Positions 43,366 to 52,800 of a stretch of 64,000 nt of DNA are shown here, piece after piece (within the stretch, counting starts at the first letter, position 1; each line of letters starts with the position of its first letter). The stretch comes from Halorussus salinisoli (GTDB lineage: Archaea; Halobacteriota; Halobacteria; Halobacteriales; Haladaptataceae): NCBI GenBank assembly GCA_005239435.1, contig SZNP01000001.1:682001-746000 (forward strand). Reading direction: 5' to 3'. Under the pieces are notes generated by a model, which was not told where the DNA came from, did not search any database, and was given only the letters and a program-made list of their open reading frames with translations. A program made the translations under genes and the position numbers.

Positions 43366-43785
43366 ATGGCCTCAGCATCCGCGCATCACTTCGGCGTGAC
43401 CGTAACCGACCTTGACCGCGCGGTCGAGTTCTACCGCGAAATCCTCGGTCTCGACGTACTTGACCGATTCACCGTCTCCGGCGAATCCTTTTCAGCGGGT
43501 GTCGGCGTCGACGGGGCGACCGGCACGTTCGCGCATCTCGACGCCGGTTCGGCCCGCGTCGAACTCGTCGAGTACGACCCTGCAGGCGAGGACCGCGAGA
43601 GCGAAACGGTCAACCAGCCCGGTGCGAAACACCTCGGTCTCGCCGTCGACGACCTCGATCGATTCTACGAGGAACTGCCGGCGGACGTCGAAACGGTGAG
43701 CGAGCCACAGACGACCGAGAGCGGAACGCGAATCCTATTCCTCCGCGATCCGGAGGACAATCTCGTCGAACTCGTCGAAGCGTAG
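43366..43785 (+). CDS. VOC / glyoxalase-fold protein (intact copy)
   Basis: 139 residues from ATG 43366. Two beta-alpha-beta-beta-beta repeats of the vicinal oxygen chelate fold: HHFGVTVTDLDRAVEFYREIL opens repeat 1 and KHLGLAVDDLDRFYEELPAD opens repeat 2, ending GTRILFLRDPEDNLVELVEA. Histidine and glutamate ligands (HH of ASAHHFG, E of ELVEYD, H of KHLGL, E of LVELVE) suggest a mononuclear metal site. The reaction (lyase, isomerase, dioxygenase) is unknown. A close, 5'-truncated copy exists at 54388-54751; the intact gene stands alone on the plus strand. Confidence 0.9.
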   Translation: MASASAHHFGVTVTDLDRAVEFYREILGLDVLDRFTVSGESFSAGVGVDGATGTFAHLDAGSARVELVEYDPAGEDRESETVNQPGAKHLGLAVDDLDRFYEELPADVETVSEPQTTESGTRILFLRDPEDNLVELVEA

Positions 43786-43857
43786 GGAACACGGTCGACG
43801 AAATCACGGAGCAAAGAGTCTACAGTCGTACCACCTCGGCCGTCTGACGTGGCGGAG

Positions 43858-44019
43858 TTACAGCGAAATCGCTGCGAGGAGTACGAGGCCGACCGTTAGC
43901 AGAAACGCGACGCTGGCTACTGTAGCGAGGGCCGCACCTATTACCAGGGTTAGCAGCGGCGAGTCGAACCTGCGCCTGTCTAAAATCCCGCGCGAGTGCA
44001 AGGGGTAGTGTAGTTCCAT
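43858..44019 (-). CDS. Possible small membrane protein (53 aa)
   Basis: ATG 44019 to TAA 43858-43860 encodes 53 residues: a basic soluble start (GILDRRRFDSP) and one long hydrophobic stretch, LTLVIGAALATVASVAFLLT onward to the C-terminus, enough for one or two helices. It follows the OFA transporter in the same direction, 254 bp later. The hydrophobic pattern argues for a real gene, but codon bias is only moderate and no family was recognised. Confidence 0.45.
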   Translation of the reverse strand: MELHYPLHSRGILDRRRFDSPLLTLVIGAALATVASVAFLLTVGLVLLAAISL

Positions 44020-44246
44020 GGGGAATCACTCTTCAGGTGAAAATCGACGTCGAGACTACCTTAATCCCACACGCCGTTCCCAGAGACTGGAAATCGGTGG
44101 AAGTCAGCCTCTCGATTCGAGAAACCAGTAAAACGACTGGTGTGGGTGGCCTCTTTACCGCGGGATTTGACTGGGTGGTCGTCGTTGCTTGATGCTCGGC
44201 GTCTCGTCGGAACGGGAAACGCTGCTATCGGCGACCTTCGCGCGAT

Positions 44247-44253
44247 AAAAAAA
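44247..44253 (-). terminator. T-run downstream of the OFA transporter
   Basis: Seven consecutive A on the plus strand are seven T on the coding strand, 21 bp past the stop of the leftward transporter. T-runs of this type act as archaeal transcription terminators. Confidence 0.5.
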
Positions 44254-44273
44254 GTCGATGATTGCCCGGTGGC

Positions 44274-45566
44274 TCAGTCGGAGACGGCCGGCGAGGCGGT
44301 CTCGGTGCTCTGAGAATCCCGCACGCGGTTGATGTTCCGTCGCAGGAGGACCGTCGAGAGAAGTCCGACCGCGAGCGCTGCGGTGATGATGTAGAACGAC
44401 ATGGCGTAGCTCCCGGTCGACTCGACGATTCGCGCCACGAGGGTCGGTCCGGCGACGCCGGCTAGACCCCACGCAGTCAGCGTGTAGCCGTGGATGGCGC
44501 CGAGTTCCTTCGTGCCGAACAGATCCCCGAGGTACGCCGGCAGACACGCGAACCCGCCGCCGTAGCACGTGATGACGAGGAACAGGAGTCCCGCAAACAC
44601 CCAGACGTGTGAAATCTGGGGCATGAGGAGGAACGCGGCGACCTGCAGGACGAAGAACGTGGCGTAGGTCGCCGTTCGTCCCAGGTAGTCCGAGGCGCTC
44701 GCCCACACGATTCGGCCGCCGCCGTTGAACACTCCGATGACGCCCACGATGGACGCCGCGGTAGCCGAACTGGCTCCGGTGACCGACTGGAGCATCGGCG
44801 ACGCGACGGACAGCAGCATGATACCCGCCGAGACGTTGATGAAGATGATCAGCCAGACGAGGTAGTACCGCGGCGTCCTCAGTGCCTCTTTCGCGGTGAG
44901 CTGTGCGAGGTCAGTGCTGACGTTGACGCCCTTCGCACCGGTGTCGTCGAGTTCGCTGTCGTCCATGCCCTCGGGAACCCAGCCCTCCGGTGGCTTCTTC
45001 AGGTAACTCGACCCGGCCACCATTAGGACGAAGTAGCCGACGCCGAGCGCGTAGAACGCCATCGGGATGCTGTAGTTCTGCATGATGGCGTTCGCGACGG
45101 GTCCGGTTACGAGCGCGCCGGCACCGAAGCCCATCACAGCCATCCCGGTAGCCATCCCGCGTCGGTCGGGGAACCACTCGACGAGCGTCGAGACGGGCGC
45201 GATGTAACCGAGACCGATGCCAACACCGCTGATTACCCCGAAGGTGGCGAGGAAGGCGGGGTAGCTTTCGATCTGGACGCTGACGCCCGCGCCGATGATT
45301 CCGAGTCCGAACGTCACGGCGGCGGCGAGTCCAGAGATTCTCGGTCCGTACTTTTCGACGAATCGCCCCAGGAACGCGGCTGCCAGGGCGAGGAAGACAA
45401 TCGCGACGGTGAACGCGAGCGTCACGTCCGAAATCTCCCACCCTAACGTGTCACGGAGCGGGTTCTGATACACGCTGTACGCGTAAATCGATCCGATCGA
45501 CAGATGAATCGCGACGGCCGACAGCGCGATTAGCCATCGATTCTTGTCTGCCTGACTGTGTGACAT
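44274..45566 (-). CDS. MFS transporter, OFA (oxalate/formate antiporter) family
   Basis: 430 residues from ATG 45566; a longer start adds four residues. Twelve TM helices are visible, with the family-typical start HLSIGSIYAYSVYQNPLRDTLGW (helix 1), the SGVGIGLGYIAPVSTLVEWFPDRRGMATG loop and the central cytoplasmic linker KKPPEGWVPEGMDDSE that is characteristic of OFA members. OFA carriers exchange or take up oxalate, formate and related monocarboxylates. It is divergent from the AOR-family gene, and a formate dehydrogenase lies 4 kb away, which makes formate or an oxoacid the best guess. Confidence 0.92.
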   Translation of the reverse strand: MSHSQADKNRWLIALSAVAIHLSIGSIYAYSVYQNPLRDTLGWEISDVTLAFTVAIVFLALAAAFLGRFVEKYGPRISGLAAAVTFGLGIIGAGVSVQIESYPAFLATFGVISGVGIGLGYIAPVSTLVEWFPDRRGMATGMAVMGFGAGALVTGPVANAIMQNYSIPMAFYALGVGYFVLMVAGSSYLKKPPEGWVPEGMDDSELDDTGAKGVNVSTDLAQLTAKEALRTPRYYLVWLIIFINVSAGIMLLSVASPMLQSVTGASSATAASIVGVIGVFNGGGRIVWASASDYLGRTATYATFFVLQVAAFLLMPQISHVWVFAGLLFLVITCYGGGFACLPAYLGDLFGTKELGAIHGYTLTAWGLAGVAGPTLVARIVESTGSYAMSFYIITAALAVGLLSTVLLRRNINRVRDSQSTETASPAVSD

Positions 45567-45767
45567 CCTTTCGCGCATTAATAATAATCCGGTAAAAGTA
45601 CTTCGGTTAATAATCGGATTTAACCGCGCTGTACGTCGATTAGTGTTCGCGACCTAACCCATCCGCTCCGATGTTATTAAAATATGAACACTTCTAGCGA
45701 GGCGACCCGGTTCTGAACTCGGCGCGACACGGAAGTGGTTTATCGCGAAGGTCCGTACCAGGGCGAC

Positions 45768-47585
45768 GTGACGCAGACACGGGACCACGTTCTCCGGGTC
45801 GACCTCACGGCGGGGACGGTCGAGCGCGAGCGCGTGCCGGAGCGGTGGCGACGGCGGTTCCTCGGCGGCAAGGGTCTCGGTGCCCGGTACCTGTACGAGG
45901 AACTCGACGCCGCTACCGACCCGCTGGGACCGGACAACCTCCTCGGATTCCTGCTCGGTCCGGTCTCGGGGTACCTGCCCGGCGAGACCCGATACGCGGC
46001 GGTTACGAAGTCGCCGCTGACCGGCGGATTCCTCGATTCCTACGCCGGCGGTCGATTCCCCGACCGCCTCGCGGGCACCCTCCCGAGTTGCCTCGGCGTT
46101 CTCGTGTCGGGAAGCGCCGACGTACCGGTCACGGTCCACGTGCGTAACGGTGACGCCGACATCGTCGCCGAGACCGACCTTGGGAATGCCGACGTCGAGG
46201 CGGTTGCGGACGCGTTTCCTGATGCTGCGGTCGCGTGTATCGGTCCCGCGGGCGAACAGACGGTCCGATACGCGACGATCGCGTCGGACGGCGGTGACCA
46301 CCACGCTGGTCGTGGCGGTGCCGGTGCCGTAATGGGCGCGAAGAATTTGAAAGCGGTCGTCGTTCACGGCGAAGCAATCGAACCGACCGGTCACCTGGCG
46401 CAACTCTCCGACGACTACGCCGAGACGTACCGGGAACACGATACTGGCCGTTGGTTGGCTGCGGGCGCGACGATCGAGAGCCTCGACTTCGCCGACGAGA
46501 CGGGACTGCTCGCGACTCGGGGCTGGCAATCCACGGAGTTCGACGGGAGCGAGGCCATCGGCGTCGAGGCCGCCAAGGAGGACGCCGTGGAGCGCGAGTA
46601 CCCGAACGGGGACCATCCCGGCGGATTCCGGGTCGAAACCGACGAGGGAGAGACCGTTCCGCGCGGTGCGACCGCGATGACGCTCGGCGCCGGTCTCGGC
46701 GTCGACGACTTCGAAGACGTCGCGGCGCTGGGTGCGCTCTGTGACCGCCTCGGGATGGACGTAATCAGCGCAGGTAACGCCGTCGCTTGGGCGATTCGTG
46801 CCGCCAACGCCGGACACATCGACCTCGACGTATCGTTCGGCGACGCCGAGGCCGCCGCGGCATTGTTAGAGCGAATCGCGACCCGCGAGGACCCGACTGC
46901 GGACGCGTTAGCCGACGGGGTCGCCGTCGCCGCCGACCGGTACGGCGGTGACGAACTCGTTCCGACCGTGAAGTCGATGGCCGTGCCCTCGTACGATCCG
47001 CGACGGGCCGGGAGCATGGCGCTGGCCTACGCGACGAGCGACCGCGGGGGCTGTCATCGCCGGGCGCGACCGTTCGAGGAGGAGGTCTTCGACAGGAAAT
47101 GGTCGCTCGAAAAGCAGGTTAGAGCGGTCACGACGGCTCAGAACGCCAGATCGGTCCTCTGGAGTCTCCCCGCGGACGACTTCCTCGGGGAGACGTTCGA
47201 CGACTTGGGTGCCGAGTGGCTGGCCGCTCTCGGCCGGGAGTACGACCCCGAAGAACTCTACCGACTCGGCGAGCGCGTCTGGACGCTCGTCCGACTGTTC
47301 AACGTCCGCGAGGGATTCGACCGGGGCGACGATAGCCTCCCTGCGCGTTTTCAGGAACCGCTCGTCGACGAGCAGGGACGGAGGGTTCGGATCGACCCCG
47401 ACGACTTCGAGCGGGCGCTCGACCGGTACTACGCCGTTCGGGGGTGGGGGCCGGACGGCCGTCCGCTCGCAGAGACGCTCGACCGACTCGACCTCGGCGA
47501 CATCGTCGATGACGAGACGGCCGTCGGTGAGCCCTCCGCCGTCACCAGATCGGCAAACGCCGGTGGAGTGGATCCCGCTGAGTGA
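45768..47585 (+). CDS. Aldehyde ferredoxin oxidoreductase (AOR) family protein lacking the Fe-S cysteines
   Basis: 605 residues from the GTG at 45768, which places the family start HVLRVDLTAGTVE at residue 7 and sits about 27 nt after a GGTTTATCG box. The AOR N-terminal domain is clear (GGKGLGARYLYEEL, YAAVTKSPLTGGFLDSYAGG) and so is the pterin-binding part (AVMGAKNLKAVVVHG, DRGGCHRRARPF). However, the protein has only four cysteines (Cys108, 157, 325, 429) and no CxxCxxxC. The motif's place reads YPNGDHPGGF (about 278-287), and the later cluster cysteine region reads SVLWSLPADD. The protein may bind a tungsto/molybdopterin but not the usual 4Fe-4S cluster. Substrate unknown. Confidence 0.85.
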   Translation: MTQTRDHVLRVDLTAGTVERERVPERWRRRFLGGKGLGARYLYEELDAATDPLGPDNLLGFLLGPVSGYLPGETRYAAVTKSPLTGGFLDSYAGGRFPDRLAGTLPSCLGVLVSGSADVPVTVHVRNGDADIVAETDLGNADVEAVADAFPDAAVACIGPAGEQTVRYATIASDGGDHHAGRGGAGAVMGAKNLKAVVVHGEAIEPTGHLAQLSDDYAETYREHDTGRWLAAGATIESLDFADETGLLATRGWQSTEFDGSEAIGVEAAKEDAVEREYPNGDHPGGFRVETDEGETVPRGATAMTLGAGLGVDDFEDVAALGALCDRLGMDVISAGNAVAWAIRAANAGHIDLDVSFGDAEAAAALLERIATREDPTADALADGVAVAADRYGGDELVPTVKSMAVPSYDPRRAGSMALAYATSDRGGCHRRARPFEEEVFDRKWSLEKQVRAVTTAQNARSVLWSLPADDFLGETFDDLGAEWLAALGREYDPEELYRLGERVWTLVRLFNVREGFDRGDDSLPARFQEPLVDEQGRRVRIDPDDFERALDRYYAVRGWGPDGRPLAETLDRLDLGDIVDDETAVGEPSAVTRSANAGGVDPAE

Positions 47586-47609
47586 ATCACTACTGCGTCG
47601 ACGGTTCGG

Positions 47610-47882
47610 TCATCGAAGTCGCATCTCTTCGGCGCGTTCGACCGCGAGCTCGGTGATTTCGTCGATACTACTGTCGGAGCGGTCCGCGAGCACTCGGAGC
47701 ATCATCCCGAGTTGGATGGCGGCCGTCTCCCGCAGTTCCTCGGCCTCCTCGGTATCATTGCCGAAGTAGTATTCGTGCTGACCGTTCTCGTGAACGAGTC
47801 CGGCGTACACCGAAACGAGATCGTCTTCGACGACTGCTTCGGCAGTCTGTTCCTGGAGTTCCTCGAACCGTGGGTTCGTCAT
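47610..47882 (-). CDS. Small acidic protein of unknown function
   Basis: 90 residues, strongly acidic and mostly helical, with no membrane segment or metal motif (opening MTNPRFEELQEQTAEAVVED, then a VSVYAGLVHENGQHEYYF strand region). It lies in reverse orientation between the AOR gene (24 bp away, convergent) and the NuoF-like gene. Because it is short, soluble and wedged inside a molybdo/tungsto-enzyme block, a chaperone or regulator role is possible but unsupported. Family not recognised. Confidence 0.65.
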   Translation of the reverse strand: MTNPRFEELQEQTAEAVVEDDLVSVYAGLVHENGQHEYYFGNDTEEAEELRETAAIQLGMMLRVLADRSDSSIDEITELAVERAEEMRLR

Positions 47883-48015
47883 CGTCCTGGCAAACGGAAC
47901 GCCACTCCCTCAACCCTTTGATAGCGCCGTCACCGTGCCACTTCGGATGATTGATGTTAACACCGTCGAGAGCGAGACGGAGGTATTAGGTTGTCGACCA
48001 CTGTACGGTCGACCG

Positions 48016-48123
48016 ATGTCGAGAGCCAAATGGTCCGCATTGCTCGCCTGCGTTCTCATCGTCGCGTCCGTCCTCGGCCGGTACCTGAGGCAGGACGACC
48101 CGACTCTCGAACCGCCGTTTTGA
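48016..48123 (+). CDS. Possible 35-aa single-TM peptide
   Basis: ATG 48016 to TGA 48121-48123 encodes a basic start, a hydrophobic helix (WSALLACVLIVASVLG) and an acidic tail. It could be a genuine micropeptide or chance; an upstream in-frame GTG at 47935 adds 27 residues of doubtful character. No family was recognised. Confidence 0.3.
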   Translation: MSRAKWSALLACVLIVASVLGRYLRQDDPTLEPPF

Positions 48124-48324
48124 ACCAACACACTACGGTATCTTCTCGACGTGAACTGCTGTGAACCGATGATCTACTGTCATAGCGTCAGAACGATCTA
48201 TAAATGCCATAGGGAAACAGACCACCATTTAGTTGGGAACAAACGCCTTATCCTGACACCTTAGTCCCATTTTCGGGAGCGATGTTCGTGGATTTTTAAT
48301 CCCCTCGTTACAAGGAGGGTATCG

Positions 48325-49848
48325 ATGACGAACGTCACAGGAGCTGTTGGCCGTTCTCCGGTCGTTCGCGTCTCGGCAGACGTGACAGCTGCTCGTGGAG
48401 ACCGAGTCTTCAACGCTGCTCGCGATGTCGCGGACTCTATACCTGTCGTGCGAACGGGACCGACCGGCATCCTGGCACTCGAACCGCTCGTCCTGGCAAC
48501 GGAGGGAGAACGGACGACCTTCTTCGCGTCCCCCCGTCCGTCCACCGTACGCGATCTCGTCGAAGACTTCGAATCGGAGGGACTTCCGACGGACGATGCC
48601 GATGCCGTCGTCGAACACGATCCGGAGGTAGCGTCGCTACCGGTTCCGTCGGACGGACCGTTATCGGTTGGAGAGCGACGCACGCTCGGCCCCTGCGGAT
48701 GGGTCGACCCCCTCGACCCGACCGAACACACTCTGGTCTCGACCGAGCGCGACGTGGGTTCCGTCGCGGACGTCGGCCTCCTCGGCCGCGGTAGGGGCGA
48801 TGCCGCTGCGGACGAACCGATTGGTGAGACGTGGGAGCGCGCCCGCGGGACCGACGGCGAACCGGTTGTCGTTGTGAACGCCAACGAGTCCGACGACCGC
48901 CCGCGGGCGGACCGGACGCTACTCGCCGGCTCGCCGCTGTCGGTTCTCGATGGGGTGGCGGCCGTCGCGGAGTACGTGGACGCCGAGGACGTCGTGCTCT
49001 ACCTGAACGAGACCGATACCGAACTCCAGAAGCACGTCCGCCGAGCCGTCGAGGCGGCTGAAGACGAACTGCCGGTGGTGCCTCAGATAGTCGCCGGCCC
49101 CGATGAGTACCGCGCCGGCGCTCCGACGGCCGCGCTCGAGGCGCTGGAGGGCGCGGACCGCATCGAACCGCGCGTCCAACCGCCCACCCCAGCAGAACAC
49201 GGACTCTACGGTCGTCCGACGGTCGTTCATACGCCGCGGACGTTCGCCCACGTCCGACACGCACTCCGCAATCCGGAGACGTTCGACGCAGACGATGCGG
49301 ACCCTGGAACCCGGCTCGTGACCGTCACCGGCGACGTGGACGCCGCGGCGACCGTCGAGCTGGGGTCCGGCGGTAGTCTCTCAGATGTGGGGGATGCCGT
49401 CGTGATGGACGGGTCGTTCAAGATGGCCTGCGTTGGGGGCGTCTTCGGCGGCATCACTTCCGAACTGGACGTCCCGCCGACCGCGCAGTCACTCGACGCC
49501 GCGAACCTCGGGACGGACGGCGTCGTGGAGCTGTTGAGCGACGAACGCTGTGCGGTCGCGACCGTGGGTGAGCGGGCCCGGTTCGCGTCGACGGCGAACA
49601 GCGGTCGATGCGTTCCGGGGCGAGAGGGGACGAAACAGCTCACCGAACTGTTACGCGAGATATACCAGGGGGCGTTCCGAACCGACGACATCCGCGAACT
49701 CGGACGCGTCATGCGCAAAACGAGCAACTGTCGAATCGGCGCTCACGCCCCGCGGCCGGTGACAACCGCGATGGACGAGTTCGAACCGGAGTTCCGGGCG
49801 CACGCCGACGGCCGCTGTCCGAGCAGCACCTGCGAGGAGAAACTATGA
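48325..49848 (+). CDS. Degenerate NuoF-like (51 kDa) subunit of a formate-dehydrogenase complex
   Basis: 507 residues aligned by eye to NuoF/HoxF. The segments GLLGRGRGDAAADEP, VVVNANESDDRPRADRTLLAG and VVLYLNETDTELQKHVRRA follow the NuoF order, and the C-terminal four-helix part ends SNCRIGAHAPRPVTTAMDEF. Yet the glycine-rich NADH/FMN loop (canonical GRGGAGFPTG) is broken. The CxxCxxC cluster motif is reduced to NSGRCVPGREG, leaving one of three cysteines plus Cys469. A GGAGG Shine-Dalgarno site at 48313-48317 and a 4-bp overlap with the next gene show strong, coupled translation. It may have become structural or use another electron partner. Confidence 0.75.
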   Translation: MTNVTGAVGRSPVVRVSADVTAARGDRVFNAARDVADSIPVVRTGPTGILALEPLVLATEGERTTFFASPRPSTVRDLVEDFESEGLPTDDADAVVEHDPEVASLPVPSDGPLSVGERRTLGPCGWVDPLDPTEHTLVSTERDVGSVADVGLLGRGRGDAAADEPIGETWERARGTDGEPVVVVNANESDDRPRADRTLLAGSPLSVLDGVAAVAEYVDAEDVVLYLNETDTELQKHVRRAVEAAEDELPVVPQIVAGPDEYRAGAPTAALEALEGADRIEPRVQPPTPAEHGLYGRPTVVHTPRTFAHVRHALRNPETFDADDADPGTRLVTVTGDVDAAATVELGSGGSLSDVGDAVVMDGSFKMACVGGVFGGITSELDVPPTAQSLDAANLGTDGVVELLSDERCAVATVGERARFASTANSGRCVPGREGTKQLTELLREIYQGAFRTDDIRELGRVMRKTSNCRIGAHAPRPVTTAMDEFEPEFRAHADGRCPSSTCEEKL

Positions 49849-52800
49849 GTACTGACGAACCACTTCCAGGCGTTCCAGACGTCGACGACCCGCAGTCACA
49901 GACGCCGGTCACCGCGGAGTTCGAAACCGGGACCGCGAACGACCCCGACGTCGGCACGGACGGAGACGAGCCGACGACGCTGACAGTCAACGGGGAGGCG
50001 GTCACCGTGCCGCCCGGTTCGACCATCGTCGACGCGATGCAGGCCGTCGACGACGAGACGGTTTCGGTCGAACCAGGCGCCGACGGCGTCGAAGACGATG
50101 CCGACGTTCCCGCGCTCTGTTACTACGACCGGGAGGGAGACGCGAGCGACGAGATCGGCCCGCGCAGCGAGTGTCGCACCTGCATGGTCGAGACGGAGAA
50201 ACACGGCCTTGTCCCCTCCTGTTCGTTCCCGGCCGAGGACGGACTGACGGTGGAGACCGACACGCCCGACGCCGAGGAGAGCCGAAGCGTCAACCTCGAC
50301 CTCGTACTCTCGAATCACAATCTCCGCTGTACCACCTGTAACGGGAACGGTCGGTGCGAACTCCAGGACACCGCCATCAGCGAGGACGTCGAACATCCGC
50401 GCTACGGCGTGTTCGACGATCGCGACGAGTACGAACCCGTCGACGACACCTCGTCGTTCATCCAGATCGACCGCAACAAGTGCATCCTCTGTAATCGGTG
50501 CGTCGAGGGCTGTAACGACGTGCAGGTTGAGGGCGTCCTCCGCATGGAAGGACACGGCGAGGACACCCGTATCGGCTTCCAGTCCGACGCCGAAACGATG
50601 GCCGACTCGGAGTGCGTCTCCTGCGGTCACTGTGCGACGGTCTGTCCGACCGGCGCGCTCACCGAGAAGGGAATCGACGGCCCGGGAACGCTTCCGCTTC
50701 CCGGATTCACCCAACGGAACTCCGTCGGCAAAGTCATCGAGGGCGAAGCGGCCGAAACGCTGGACGACACTACCGCGCCGAACCGCTCGCCCGACCCCGG
50801 CGGCGACGTCGCGGTCGGGTCGAGTCCCAGCGTCGACGGTCGGAAGCGCGGCGTCGCGGGCTTCATGGAGCAGGCCAAGCACAGGGTCGCGGACGCCGCC
50901 AGCGAGTACGGCGAGAAGGCGTTCCTGGCCGCAGAACACACCGCCGAGGGCATCGCCGCGAACACGCTCCCCGAGAAGTACATGTTCGACATCGCCGAGA
51001 AAGTCAGCGACCACGGGCTCGACAAGCTCGACACCGAGGAGACGACGTGCGGGTTCTGTGCGGTCGGCTGTCGCTTCGAGATGTGGGGCAAAGACGGTGA
51101 CTCGCTCGGTGTCGTCCCCGTCGACGACCCCGAGGACGCGCCCGCGAACAACTTCTCGACCTGCGTGAAGGGGAAGTTCGGCCACGAGTTCGCCAACAGC
51201 GACGAACGGCTCACGCAGCCACTCGTCCGAAACGACGCCGGCGAACTCGAACCGGCGTCCTGGGACGAGGCCCTCGACCACGTCGCCGAGAACCTGCGCG
51301 ACATCCAAGACGAACACGGCGTGGACGCCGTCAGCTGTCTCGCCTCGTCGAAGGGGAGCAACGAGGAGGCGTACCTCGTCCAGAAGTTCGCCCGGCAGGT
51401 CCTGGGCACGAAGAACATCGACAACTGCGCCCGCCTCTGTCACTCCTCGACGGTGGCGGCGCTCCAGCAGACGGTCGGCTACGGCGCGATGACCAACCGC
51501 ATCAACGAGGACATCGGCGAGGCCGACGCCTACCTCATCAGCGGGTCGAACACCACCGAGTCCCATCCGGTACTGGCGACCCGCATCAAGCAGAACGTCC
51601 GGGACGGGGCCGACCTGGTGGTGTTCGACCCGCGGAAGGTCGGCATCGCCGAACACGCCGACCAGTACACCCGGACCGAACCGGGCTACGACGTGGCGTG
51701 GATCAACGGGATGATTCGGTACATCATCGAAAACGACCTCCACGACGAGGCGTTCATCGAGCGGAACACGAAGAACTTCGAGGCGGTTAAGGAGAAGGTG
51801 CAGGCGTTCACTCCCGAGAAGGTCGAGGAGTTGGCCGGGGTTCCGCCGGCGGAACTGAAATCGGCGGCTGAGACGCTCGCCGAGGCCGAGAGCGTCGTGT
51901 TCGGCTGGGCGATGGGGATGACCCAGTCCAGCCACGGCACTCAAAATCTCATTGCGATGGCCGACCTCGCGCTCACCCTAGGACAGGTCGGGAAGCCGGG
52001 GGCCGGTCTCTCGCCGTTCCGCGGCCAGAACAACGTCCAAGGCGGTGGCGGCGACATGGGGACGCTCCCCGGAAGCCTCCCCGGCTATCAGGACCCGTCC
52101 GACGAGGACGTACAGGAGAAATTCGCGGACGCGTGGGGTGAGCACCCGCCCGAAGAACCTGGCCTCAAGGTCCCCGAGATGCTCAGTGAAGTCCACGAAG
52201 GGAACCTGCACGGAATGTACGTCGTCGGCGAGAACCCCGCGCTCTCCGAACCCGACATCCAGCACGCCGGGGAAGCCCTGGAGAAGTTGGACTTCCTCGT
52301 AGTGCAGGACATCTTCATGACCGAGACCGCGGAACACGCCGACGTGATACTCCCCGCGGCGACGTCGCCGGAGAAACACGGCACGTTCACCAACACCGAG
52401 CGCCGCATCCAGCGCGTTCGACCGACCGCAGAACCCCCCGAGAAGGCGCGCCAAGACTGGGAGATCACTCAGGAACTGGCGAGTCGGCTCGGATACGACT
52501 GGGGATACGACCACCCGCGAGAGGTCATGGACGAAATCAGCGACCTGACACCCATCTACGGCGGCGTCAGCTACGACCGCCTCGAGGAGGGCGAGGAACA
52601 CGGCATCCAGTGGCCGGTCTGGGACGAGGACCATCCAGGAACGCCGTACCTCTACGACTACGATGAGGGGAACTTCAACTTCGAGGACGGGAAGGCGCGG
52701 TTCGTCCCTGCAGACGGCGGACACCCCGGTGAGGTTCCCGACGAGGACTTCCCGCTCACGCTCACCTCCGGGCGAGTCCTCTACCACTGGCACACCGGCC

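Noticed and set aside
43820..44029. 69-codon minus-strand frame starting MIPHGTTLPL
   Set aside because: The alternative frame in the same place (43858-44019) gives a coherent membrane helix, while this one is basic and featureless.
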